Below are positions 1 to 4,987 of a stretch of 7,989 nucleotides of DNA, in pieces. The stretch lies in NCBI GenBank assembly GCA_011055275.1, contig DSEZ01000079.1, positions 1 to 7,989 on the forward strand, read 5' to 3'. The notes below the pieces were generated by a model. The model ran no database searches, was not told where the DNA came from, and worked only from the letters and a program-made list of their open reading frames with translations. Position numbers and translations under genes: made by a program. This stretch comes from Thermoprotei archaeon. GTDB lineage: Archaea > Thermoproteota > Thermoprotei_A > Marsarchaeales > UBA168. Numbering within the stretch: position 1 is the stretch's first letter; each line of letters begins with the position of its first letter.

Positions 1-1
1 G

Positions 2-55
2 CTTGTGCTTTTCATAAGCGCCGAGATCGAGGCCTTCTTCTACATGCGAGGGTAG
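2..55 (+). CDS. 3' end of an unidentified gene, cut by the left window edge
   Basis: An open frame enters from the left edge and ends at a TAG, giving 17 visible residues (LVLFISAEIEAFFYMRG). The tail is hydrophobic, then acidic and aromatic, so it could be the end of a membrane protein. It stops 27 nt before cbiB on the same strand, and no TATA-like box lies at the usual distance before cbiB, so the two genes are probably co-transcribed. Cobalamin synthase CobS is often a cbiB neighbour and ends in a membrane segment with a V-L-x-x-S-x-E pattern that this tail loosely recalls. The conserved Asp and Gly of that motif are missing here, so the identification is only a guess. The frame could also be open by chance, since only 18 codons are visible. 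Confidence 0.35.
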   Translation, partial: LVLFISAEIEAFFYMRG

Positions 56-82
56 GCTTTTCACCGGCCCAGCTTAAAGAGT

Positions 83-1021
83 ATGATTGGGCTGTTAAGT
101 GTGCTGCTGATCGCGGCAGTAGCACTTGATCTTGTCATTGGAGAGCCGCCCTCAAAGCTGCATCCGGTGGTCTGGATTGGAAGTTTGATATCAGCACTCG
201 ATGGACAGGGAAGGGGAAGGAGTTATGGGGTTCTCGTTTTCGTGGTTACTCTTGTGTTTGCATGGGCACTTTGGTTAATTCCGTATTTCTTGCTCATCAA
301 GTACTCTCTCTTAGTTCCACTGCTTCTTGTCCTTTGGGTTTATCTCTTGAAGTCCTCCTTTTCATGGAAGCTCATGAGAAGCTACGGAAAACGCATCGCT
401 CTTGCCTTGGAGATAGGAGATCTTGAGGCTGCCAGGAAGTTGACCTCCGAAATAGTGAGAAGAGACCTCGCGGACGCAGACGAGGGGTTAATTGCATCTG
501 CCGCAATTGAGAGCATTGCGGAAGGAGAGGTCGATGGCCTTACCTCTCCTCTCTTGTATTATCCCTTTGGCATCTTGGGTCCGCTGGCGCAGAGGGCGAT
601 AAACACCCTTGACTCCATGGTGGGATACCCGTATCCTCCTTTTCGCGACGTAGGATGGGCATCCGCGAAAGCTGACACGATACTCAATTACGTGCCTGCA
701 AGGCTTACCTCATTACTGATAGCCATAGCGGCGCTTTTGATTGGGCTCAACTGGAGGGAATCGGTTGCTGCCGCGCTCAGAGACCATCGCAAAACCAAAA
801 GCGCTAACGGGGGATGGCCCATGTCCGCCATGGCTGGAGCGCTCGGAGTTAGGCTGGTAAAGCGTGGAGAATACGAGCTGGGGAGCGGCAACCTTCCGAG
901 CGCCTCGGAAATTCGCCTTGCCATAAGGGTCTATGACGTATCGGCTTCGATGTTCGTGGCTATGGTCGCAGCCTTCTCGTTCTTCCCGCTATTTGCGGCA
1001 GCCTTCCCGCGATTTGCGTGA
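83..1021 (+). CDS. cbiB: Adenosylcobinamide-phosphate synthase CbiB (CobD in some nomenclatures)
   Basis: This integral membrane enzyme joins adenosylcobyric acid to (R)-1-amino-2-propanol or its phosphate, giving adenosylcobinamide (phosphate) late in cobalamin synthesis. The 312-residue length is normal for the family. Visible family motifs are DLVIGEPPSKLHPV near residues 16-29, a long central block containing AINTLDSMVGY and FRDVGWASAKAD with NYVPARLT after it, and GGWPMSAMAGALGVRL near 244-259. Hydrophobic segments lie at about 1-18, 47-90 (probably two helices), 208-224 and 283-305. The ATG is preferred because the typical short hydrophobic N-terminus precedes the D-x-x-x-G-[DE]-P-P motif. 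There is no clear Shine-Dalgarno site or TATA box, and the upstream frame ends 27 nt before, so operon expression is likely. The last dozen residues come from an imperfect 21-bp duplication. Function is secure. Confidence 0.96.
   Translation: MIGLLSVLLIAAVALDLVIGEPPSKLHPVVWIGSLISALDGQGRGRSYGVLVFVVTLVFAWALWLIPYFLLIKYSLLVPLLLVLWVYLLKSSFSWKLMRSYGKRIALALEIGDLEAARKLTSEIVRRDLADADEGLIASAAIESIAEGEVDGLTSPLLYYPFGILGPLAQRAINTLDSMVGYPYPPFRDVGWASAKADTILNYVPARLTSLLIAIAALLIGLNWRESVAAALRDHRKTKSANGGWPMSAMAGALGVRLVKRGEYELGSGNLPSASEIRLAIRVYDVSASMFVAMVAAFSFFPLFAAAFPRFA
983..1018 (+). repeat. Imperfect 21-bp tandem duplication at the cbiB C-terminus
   Basis: TTCCCGCTATTTGCG at 983-997 recurs as TTCCCGCGATTTGCG at 1004-1018, with 14 of 15 bases identical and a 21-bp period. 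The translated result is FPLFAAA followed by FPRFA at the extreme C-terminus of CbiB. The reading frame is kept, so the duplication only lengthens the protein tail. Confidence 0.7.
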
Positions 1022-1160
1022 GCAAGAAGTCCCAAAACGGACAAAGCTCCTTTATCTCATGGAGGAGAGGAAGTTCCGTGGCGCGGAGCCATTGGGGGGC
1101 ATCGCGGATGCTGATTTGCTGCTACGCGATCGTCCGGTGATTTAATCTCAACTTGAGTTA
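1022..1160. other. Spacer between cbiB and lpd with several short inverted repeats
   Basis: No convincing gene lies here. A 28-codon frame at 1059-1145 (starting MEERKFRG) is open but has no TATA box or Shine-Dalgarno site at a sensible distance and no recognisable motif. Several inverted repeats are present: GCATC/GATGC around GCG at 1099-1111, ATCGCG/CGCGAT at 1101-1106 and 1125-1130, and CTCAA/TTGAG at 1148-1158. The first two share bases and cannot form together. The stretch may be the 3' untranslated end of the cbiB transcript or a small structured RNA; nothing identifies a known RNA family. Confidence 0.35.
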
Positions 1161-1185
1161 AGAACAAAAGCTGGCAAGAGCCAGT
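1156..1185 (-). terminator. Hairpin plus T-rich tract, likely lpd terminator
   Basis: On the minus strand, just past the lpd stop codon, CTGGC and GCCAG (1171-1175 and 1180-1184) form a 5-bp stem with a 4-nt loop, extendable by one G-T pair. It is followed by the T-rich stretch CTTTTGTTCTT. Archaeal termination depends mainly on T-rich tracts, so the tract is the stronger evidence and the hairpin may only assist. Confidence 0.55.
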
Positions 1186-1212
1186 CAAAGCTACCTTGTT
1201 CCAAAAACGTTC

Positions 1213-2631
1213 TTATTGGGCACCCGCTTTCAGGGCATCCGGTATTACCTCTGAAACCGTTGGATGCCCATGTATTACCGTGGCCAGCTGTTCAAGCGTG
1301 GCGTTGAACGTTATAGCAGCAGCGAGCTCCTGTATCACCTCGGAAGCGTATGGCCCCAGCATCGTGGCACCGATTATCCTGTTGTTCTCGTCGGCTATTA
1401 TCTTTATGAAGCCGTGAGTCTTGCCGAGTGAGAGGGCTCTTCCATTGGCAGCCATGAAGGCACGCGCGACCTTGTACTTTATCCCCTTGTTCTTAGCTTG
1501 TTCCTCCGTTAGACCGACCGATGCAACCTCCTCAAATGTGTAAACTGATCTCGGCAATGCCCTATCATCGTAAATGGCTTCGTGCCCAGCAGCGTTGAGC
1601 GCAGCTATGGGTCCCTGCACAAGTGCTACATGAGCAAGTCCACCTCCCGCTGCGTCGCCTATTGCATAGAGCCATGGCAGGTTCGTCCTAAGGTGGTTGT
1701 CCACCTTTATGAAGCGCCTGTTGAACTGTACTCCAAGGTCTTCGAGGCCAAGGTTAGCGGTATTTGGCGTCCTTCCTATTGACATCATGACGTATTCGGC
1801 CTTGTAGCTTTCCGTCTTGCCGTTTCCAACGTCAGCAACCACTTCCTTGAGATCTCCAGAGTCCTTTATTTCCAGCACCTTGGCGCCCGTGTGGAACTCT
1901 ATGTTGCTGAATTCCTCTGATAAGGCGTCCTGAAGGGCGTTTGCGATGTCGGCGTCCTCCAGCGGGAGAATATGTGGCATCATCTCCACGATCGTGACGT
2001 GGACGCCGCAAGCTGCGAGGAAAGTTCCCAGCTCTAGCCCTTCTGGTCCAGCTCCGGCAATTATGAGCGACTTTGGCTGCTCCTTCATGGATAGAAGTAC
2101 TTGGCTATTTATCACGTTCTTACCGTCAATTCCCTTGATGGGTGGTCTCGAAGGCGAGGAGCCCGTAGCTACTACGACCGCCTTGCCGATCAGGATCTTT
2201 CCCGCGTCTTCTCCGCTCTCTATCTTTACCTTTCTTTCGCCTACGAGCCTTCCCCTGCCGCGGTAGATCTTCACACCAGCGCTCTGAAGCATGAACGTGA
2301 CGCCCTCCCTTAGCTTTGCAACTATCTCGTCTTTGCGGGCCATTGCCTTCGAGAAGTCAAGTCTAACGTCTCCGTTGATGTCGACGCCGTACTGGGCACC
2401 ATCTCTCGCGTTGAGGTAGGCTTCCGTGCTGGCTAACAGGCTTTTGTTTGGTATGCAACCCCAGTTAACGCACGTGCCTCCCATGAGGCTTTCCTCTATG
2501 AGAGCCACGCTTTGTCCAAGAGAGACGCTCTTGAGGGCTCCTGCATATCCTCCGGGTCCCCCTCCTATGTATATGACGTCGTACTCTTTCTCCTCGATTT
2601 TCTCGCCTAAAACAGTTCCAGTCTGAGACAT
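1213..2631 (-). CDS. lpd: Dihydrolipoamide dehydrogenase (E3), flavoprotein disulfide reductase
   Basis: This cytoplasmic FAD enzyme oxidises dihydrolipoyl groups with NAD+, or reduces lipoyl groups with NADH. The 472-residue product has every landmark: FAD motif GGGPGG (23-28), redox disulfide in GGTCVNWGCIPNK (C54 and C59), ATG before the linker (155-157), NAD motif GAGPEGLE (193-200), GRTPN (286-290), second FAD motif AIGDA (323-327), and HGHPTVSE with catalytic pair H456/E461. Mercuric reductase is unlikely because there is no N-terminal metal domain or C-terminal Cys pair. An in-frame ATG 12 codons upstream at 2667 exists, but a TATA box lies between the two ATGs, exactly placed for a leaderless start at 2631. 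No 2-oxoacid dehydrogenase E1/E2 or glycine cleavage gene is nearby. A lipoyl-like protein and an OsmC protein are, which may be its redox partners. Confidence 0.95.
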   Translation of the reverse strand: MSQTGTVLGEKIEEKEYDVIYIGGGPGGYAGALKSVSLGQSVALIEESLMGGTCVNWGCIPNKSLLASTEAYLNARDGAQYGVDINGDVRLDFSKAMARKDEIVAKLREGVTFMLQSAGVKIYRGRGRLVGERKVKIESGEDAGKILIGKAVVVATGSSPSRPPIKGIDGKNVINSQVLLSMKEQPKSLIIAGAGPEGLELGTFLAACGVHVTIVEMMPHILPLEDADIANALQDALSEEFSNIEFHTGAKVLEIKDSGDLKEVVADVGNGKTESYKAEYVMMSIGRTPNTANLGLEDLGVQFNRRFIKVDNHLRTNLPWLYAIGDAAGGGLAHVALVQGPIAALNAAGHEAIYDDRALPRSVYTFEEVASVGLTEEQAKNKGIKYKVARAFMAANGRALSLGKTHGFIKIIADENNRIIGATMLGPYASEVIQELAAAITFNATLEQLATVIHGHPTVSEVIPDALKAGAQ

Positions 2632-2650
2632 AAGGTAAGCCTGCTCTCGC

Positions 2651-2660
2651 TTATAAATAT
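2651..2660 (-). promoter_or_regulatory. TATA box of lpd
   Basis: The minus-strand sequence ATATTTATAA is centred about 23 nt before the ATG at 2631. It falls inside the possible 12-codon N-terminal extension of lpd, which argues that the extension is not translated and that the transcript is leaderless. No Shine-Dalgarno site precedes the ATG. Confidence 0.7.
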
Positions 2661-2685
2661 GGCGCATCGATCTTAAGACGAGGTT

Positions 2686-2937
2686 TCACGATTGATCTGC
2701 GTGTTTTTTGGCGTAAAAGTAGAAACCGAGCACCCAGATAACGTCTATCGCTATGAGCGCGGTCCCAAACTCCAGCAGCGACATCCCCGCGGCATAGAGG
2801 GCCAAGGTCAGCGCGGCTATGCTGATGATCAGCCCGAGTATGAAGCCGTAAACTTCTCTTCTCATTGCAAGTGAAAGCAGGCTTTCATTTAAGCATGCCG
2901 ATTTGAGTTCGTCGCTGGAAACGTGATCCGTTGCCAT
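2686..2937 (-). CDS. Small two-helix membrane protein of unknown function
   Basis: I do not recognise this 83-residue protein with confidence. It has a polar, partly acidic N-terminus (1-25, with one Cys at 15), a basic junction MRREVYG, and two hydrophobic helices at about 29-50 and 54-76, then a short basic C-terminus KKHADQS. The amphipathic start, basic turn and paired helices loosely recall small DUF2335-like membrane proteins, but this is a weak impression. The frame extends to a GTG or ATG-like codon at 2997, but the ATG at 2937 is chosen because AAATATTT lies 22.5 nt before it, as for other genes here. It lies 54 nt upstream of lpd on the same strand, though lpd has its own TATA box. 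Whether it works with lpd is unknown. Confidence 0.65.
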   Translation of the reverse strand: MATDHVSSDELKSACLNESLLSLAMRREVYGFILGLIISIAALTLALYAAGMSLLEFGTALIAIDVIWVLGFYFYAKKHADQS

Positions 2938-2954
2938 GGGAAAAAACGGAACGC

Positions 2955-2963
2955 AAAATATTT
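2955..2963 (-). promoter_or_regulatory. TATA box of the small membrane protein gene
   Basis: AAAATATTT is centred about 22 nt before the ATG at 2937, consistent with leaderless transcription. The element is nearly symmetric, so it could in principle also fire a plus-strand transcript into the spacer. Confidence 0.5.
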
Positions 2964-3042
2964 CATTGACGCTCCGCGAAAGTCGAAGTGGAACCAACGG
3001 TACAGGGGAATGATATCATCTATGTGCGGTTAGATCGCAGAA

Positions 3043-3073
3043 GCAGTTGGTAGGGAGTAGGCGCCCTAGCTGC
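3043..3073 (+). repeat. Two-tier inverted repeat followed by GTTTTC
   Basis: TAGGG (3051-3055) pairs with CCCTA (3064-3068), and outside it GCAG (3043-3046) pairs with CTGC (3070-3073) across an internal loop. The sequence GTTTTCG follows directly. It looks like a small hairpin terminator for a plus-strand transcript, yet no plus-strand gene precedes it here. Confidence 0.4.
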
Positions 3074-3157
3074 GTTTTCGTGCCCAATCTTAACCCAAGC
3101 GCGTTTACAAGTAGCTTACTCAATGAAGGATGCGAAATAAGTTGCGCTATCGGGGGT

Positions 3158-3190
3158 GATGGCTGCCGCGCCATCGGAGGGCCCAGCCAT
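3158..3190 (+). repeat. Overlapping, mutually exclusive inverted repeats
   Basis: GATGGC (3158-3163) is perfectly complementary to GCCATC (3170-3175) with a 6-nt loop. ATGGCTG (3159-3165) is perfectly complementary to CAGCCAT (3184-3190). Both use the same left arm, so only one hairpin can form at a time. They lie upstream of the predicted osmC promoter, so they are not in its expected mRNA. Confidence 0.45.
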
Positions 3191-3202
3191 AGGGGCGGTA
3201 GT

Positions 3203-3247
3203 TCATATGAAAAACTTAAATTTACATGCATATTTAACTTGGTCAAA
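3203..3247 (+). promoter_or_regulatory. osmC-like gene promoter and 7-nt leader
   Basis: The A-rich BRE-like stretch ATGAAAAA runs into the TATA-like CTTAAA (3215-3220). Its centre is 23.5 nt before G3241, the expected transcript start by the spacing seen at other genes in the window. This would give a 7-nt leader GGTCAAA before the ATG. The same upstream block and the same GGTCAAAATG occur before the lipoyl-domain gene on the other strand. Confidence 0.6.
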
Positions 3248-3733
3248 ATGACCCTTCAGGAAACAATTGAGGCCATTCAGAAGAACCCCAAGAACGGCTT
3301 GGTTGAGTTTAAGGCCGACGTCCTTAGCATAGGCGGACTGGAGGTTGTGGCCACCAGCAGGGACCACGCCATAATCGTAGATGAGCCCGCAGATCTCGAC
3401 GGGAGCGACAAGGGCGCTAATCCCGTTGAATTGCTACTTCAGGCTCTTGGCGCGTGCAACACCATAGCCACGATGGCCTTTGCCAAGGCCATGGGAGTAA
3501 AGGTAGATTCCATAAGGACAGAGGTAAGTGGCAAGCTTGATCTAAGGGGATTCTTGGGACTTGATCCCAACGTCAGGCCAGGCATCCTAGAGATCAACAT
3601 GCAAACCAGGATAAAGAGCTCTGAGCCAAAGGAGAAGATAGAGCAGCTGAGGGAGTATGCAGAAGCACACTGCCCGGTCAAGGACACCTTGTCAAAGGGG
3701 ACAAAAGTCTCGAATAAGCTGATATTGGAGTGA
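3248..3733 (+). CDS. OsmC/Ohr-family protein, probable thiol-dependent peroxidase
   Basis: The product has 161 residues, close to the family norm of about 140-160. Characterised OsmC and Ohr proteins are cytoplasmic homodimers that reduce organic hydroperoxides with two cysteines, then are reduced by dihydrolipoyl groups. Both cysteines are present: C70 in ELLLQALGACNTIATMAFAK on the central helix, and C142 in EAHCPVKDTLSKGT. R38 and E62 are candidates for the residues that activate the first Cys. It resembles the OsmC/YhfA branch more than classical Ohr, and substrates in that branch are less well known. The frame is open back to 3047, but those 67 residues look non-coding and contain the promoter, so ATG 3248 is chosen. 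It converges on the lipoyl gene with 23 bp between stops. Confidence 0.9.
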   Translation: MTLQETIEAIQKNPKNGLVEFKADVLSIGGLEVVATSRDHAIIVDEPADLDGSDKGANPVELLLQALGACNTIATMAFAKAMGVKVDSIRTEVSGKLDLRGFLGLDPNVRPGILEINMQTRIKSSEPKEKIEQLREYAEAHCPVKDTLSKGTKVSNKLILE

Positions 3734-3750
3734 TTTTTTATTTTTGTTTT
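3734..3750 (+). terminator. T-rich terminator of the osmC-like gene
   Basis: Directly after the stop codon, overlapping its TGA, runs TTTTTTATTTTTGTTTT, a typical archaeal T-rich terminator. It fills nearly the whole 23-bp gap before the end of the converging lipoyl gene. Confidence 0.7.
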
Positions 3751-3756
3751 AAAAGA

Positions 3757-3990
3757 TCAGCCCTCTATTAGGGCGATGGTCGTTCCGCTTTTTACCTTAC
3801 TCCCTCCTTTTACCAGGATTTTCTTGAGGGTGCCGGATGCAGGCGCCTTTATCTCGGTACTTATCTTGACCGCATTGCCTGTTGCAAGCACGTCTCCCTT
3901 CTGAACCTTGTCCCCTTCTCTCTTTTTCCACTCAACTATAGTTATCTCGCCCGTTGGTCCTCCCGCCGGTGCCTTAACTTCGATCTCCAT
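3757..3990 (-). CDS. Stand-alone lipoyl/biotinyl-domain carrier protein
   Basis: The 77-residue product is one complete lipoyl/biotinyl domain and nothing else. The first half, with GEITIVEWKKREGDKVQKGDVLA (residues 14-36, quoted in part as motif), matches E2-type lipoyl domains, and the second half has IKAPASGTLKKILVKGGSKV. The modified Lys is predicted to be K42. Around it the sequence is NAVKI, where E2 domains have E-T-D-K-A, biotin carriers have A-M-K-M and GcvH has S-V-K-A, so the cofactor cannot be fixed from the motif. The E2-like first half and the nearby lpd favour lipoyl. It is too short to be GcvH, E2 or a carboxylase subunit, though a separate biotin carrier is possible. It has its own promoter, which matches that of the osmC-like gene. 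Confidence 0.85.
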   Translation of the reverse strand: MEIEVKAPAGGPTGEITIVEWKKREGDKVQKGDVLATGNAVKISTEIKAPASGTLKKILVKGGSKVKSGTTIALIEG

Positions 3991-4037
3991 TTTGACCGCT
4001 AATTAGGCAAGCTACGTTTTTAAGATTTTTCATTTGA
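3991..4037 (-). promoter_or_regulatory. Lipoyl-domain gene promoter and 7-nt leader
   Basis: On the minus strand, TCAAATGAAAAAT leads into CTTAAA (4024-4019). The box centre is 24.5 nt before G3997, predicted as the transcript start, leaving the leader GGTCAAA before the ATG. Both the upstream block and the leader match those of the osmC-like gene. Confidence 0.6.
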
Positions 4038-4151
4038 GTTCTTGGTCCAGAAAGCCCGACGCAGCTTTGCTTCGCCTATTTTTCACGGGCAACCTCTTCT
4101 TCGACTAATGCCACGCCAAGGAAGCTATTCCATGAACCTGTGGCATAACCC
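4038..4151. other. Short divergent spacer, nothing identified
   Basis: Between the lipoyl gene promoter and the alaX promoter I see only a weak, widely spaced GCCCG/CGGGC pair around 4056-4095. No gene, RNA or operator can be supported. Confidence 0.4.
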
Positions 4152-4157
4152 ATTTAA
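4152..4157 (+). promoter_or_regulatory. TATA box of the alaX-like gene
   Basis: ATTTAA is centred 23.5 nt before the ATG at 4178, with no Shine-Dalgarno site between, consistent with a leaderless transcript and supporting that start. Confidence 0.55.
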
Positions 4158-4177
4158 CTTGATCATAACTTAGGGTT

Positions 4178-4942
4178 ATGGCAGGGCTCGAAGAAATGGT
4201 AAAGGGCTACGCTCCGACAGACCTCTTATACCTGAGGGATTCCTACATGAAGGCCTGCGATTGTGAGGTCGTTTGCTTTAAGAAGGACGGAAAAAACGCC
4301 TACGTTTTGGCAAGGGGCACGATCTTTCACCCCAAGAGCGGGGGGCAGCCAGGAGATGTTGGATATATAAAGGGAGAGAGCGGTGAGCTTGAGGTTAAAA
4401 AAGTCATGGGCGTGTGGACGGATGACGGCTATTATGTGATCCACTACGGTAAGGGATCCGTGGGATCTGGTAAGGCAAATTTCCAAATAGATTGGGAAAC
4501 TCGCTACCTTTACATGAAGAGACACACGGCCGCTCACCTCCTGGATCACTGCCTAGCCGAGGCGACCGGCACGAAGACGCTCACCCTGGGTTCGTGGCTA
4601 GGAGATCCCGCGTACTTGGACTACGCTGGCTCCATGCCCTCAGAAGATCAGATAAGGATGGCCGAGCGCTTGGAGAATGACTACATTCATCAAGGACTTC
4701 CCGTTAGCTTCTCGGTGATTTCAGCGTCTGATGCCACGCGCCTTGGCGCTCCAAACGAGGAAAGGTTACCGAAATCGGCAAAGGAGCTTAGACTTGTCAG
4801 GATTGGCGATTTTGAGTGGATACCATGCGGGGGGACTCACGTCAATAACACGAAGGAGATAGGGCATTTCACCGTCAAGGGGGTCAACAAGATAGAGGGA
4901 GGTTATCGGATATACTTCGACGTGGACAAGGCTATCGGATAG
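4178..4942 (+). CDS. alaX: AlaX-type alanyl-tRNA editing protein (medium form)
   Basis: AlaX proteins are free-standing relatives of the editing domain of alanyl-tRNA synthetase. They hydrolyse Ser-tRNA(Ala), and in some members Gly-tRNA(Ala), in the cytoplasm, preventing mistranslation at alanine codons. The 254-residue length fits the medium AlaX class with an N-terminal beta domain plus the zinc-binding editing domain. The glycine-rich motif FHPKSGGQPGD is at 50-60, and the four zinc ligands are visible as HTAAH (116-120) and C217/H221 in CGGTH. There is no C-terminal C-Ala-like extension as in the long form, and no synthetase catalytic domain. The ATG is supported by a well-placed TATA box. 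It is followed 45 nt later by padR, which has its own promoter. Exact substrate preference cannot be read from the sequence. Confidence 0.93.
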   Translation: MAGLEEMVKGYAPTDLLYLRDSYMKACDCEVVCFKKDGKNAYVLARGTIFHPKSGGQPGDVGYIKGESGELEVKKVMGVWTDDGYYVIHYGKGSVGSGKANFQIDWETRYLYMKRHTAAHLLDHCLAEATGTKTLTLGSWLGDPAYLDYAGSMPSEDQIRMAERLENDYIHQGLPVSFSVISASDATRLGAPNEERLPKSAKELRLVRIGDFEWIPCGGTHVNNTKEIGHFTVKGVNKIEGGYRIYFDVDKAIG

Positions 4943-4944
4943 GC

Positions 4945-4987
4945 AAACTTAAATGTCGATTCATAGATACTTGAGGTGTAGCTGTTC
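4945..4987 (+). promoter_or_regulatory. padR promoter and Shine-Dalgarno site
   Basis: CTTAAA (4948-4953) predicts transcription from about 4973-4974, giving a leader of roughly 15 nt. GAGGTG at 4973-4978 sits 9 nt before the TTG start and is the clearest Shine-Dalgarno site in the window. ATGT at 4953-4956 followed after 8 nt by AGAT is one base off the ATGT-N8-ACAT pattern bound by many PadR proteins, so autoregulation is possible but weakly supported. Confidence 0.5.

Larger units (their letters stand above)
2938..3247. other. 310-bp divergent spacer with foldable sequence, no convincing gene
   Basis: The spacer separates the minus-strand membrane protein gene from the plus-strand osmC-like gene. 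Both promoters sit at its ends. The middle (about 2985-3200) is too long for two compact archaeal promoters and holds a 10-bp palindrome ATGATATCAT (3010-3019), a hairpin at 3043-3073 and a pair of mutually exclusive hairpins at 3158-3190. Open frames through it on both strands give compositionally odd, motif-free peptides, so they are treated as chance. A small RNA, regulator sites or decayed sequence are all possible. Confidence 0.45.

Noticed and set aside
1062..1077. Resemblance to the conserved 5' block of RNase P RNA (GAGGAAGTTCCG)
   Set aside because: The block is not an exact match, the matching 3' conserved regions are not found, and the available 150-190 nt before the lpd gene is too short for all but the minimal form.
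1213..2631. Mercuric reductase or glutathione reductase
   Set aside because: No N-terminal heavy-metal domain and no C-terminal vicinal Cys pair; the neighbouring lipoyl domain and overall motif set fit Lpd best.
3010..3019. ATGATATCAT palindrome as an operator
   Set aside because: It is a perfect 10-bp palindrome but occurs once, lies about 50 bp from the nearest TATA box, and matches no operator I can name.
3043..3073. tRNA-like D-arm text (GCAGTTGGTAG)
   Set aside because: No acceptor, anticodon or T-arm can be laid out around it, and no GTTCRA-type T-loop follows.
3016..3246. 76-residue minus-strand frame in the divergent spacer
   Set aside because: Low-complexity peptide with no motif, no promoter at the right spacing, and it runs across the osmC promoter.
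3047..3247. In-frame 67-codon extension of the osmC-like gene from a TTG
   Set aside because: It contains the predicted promoter, has an unusual Cys/Gly/Ser-rich composition with no family match, and OsmC proteins start near the ATG at 3248.
3757..3990. Biotin carboxyl carrier protein as the name of the 77-residue gene
   Set aside because: The A-M-K-M motif is absent (NAVKI), the first half matches E2 lipoyl domains, and no carboxylase gene is nearby. It is kept only as an alternative.
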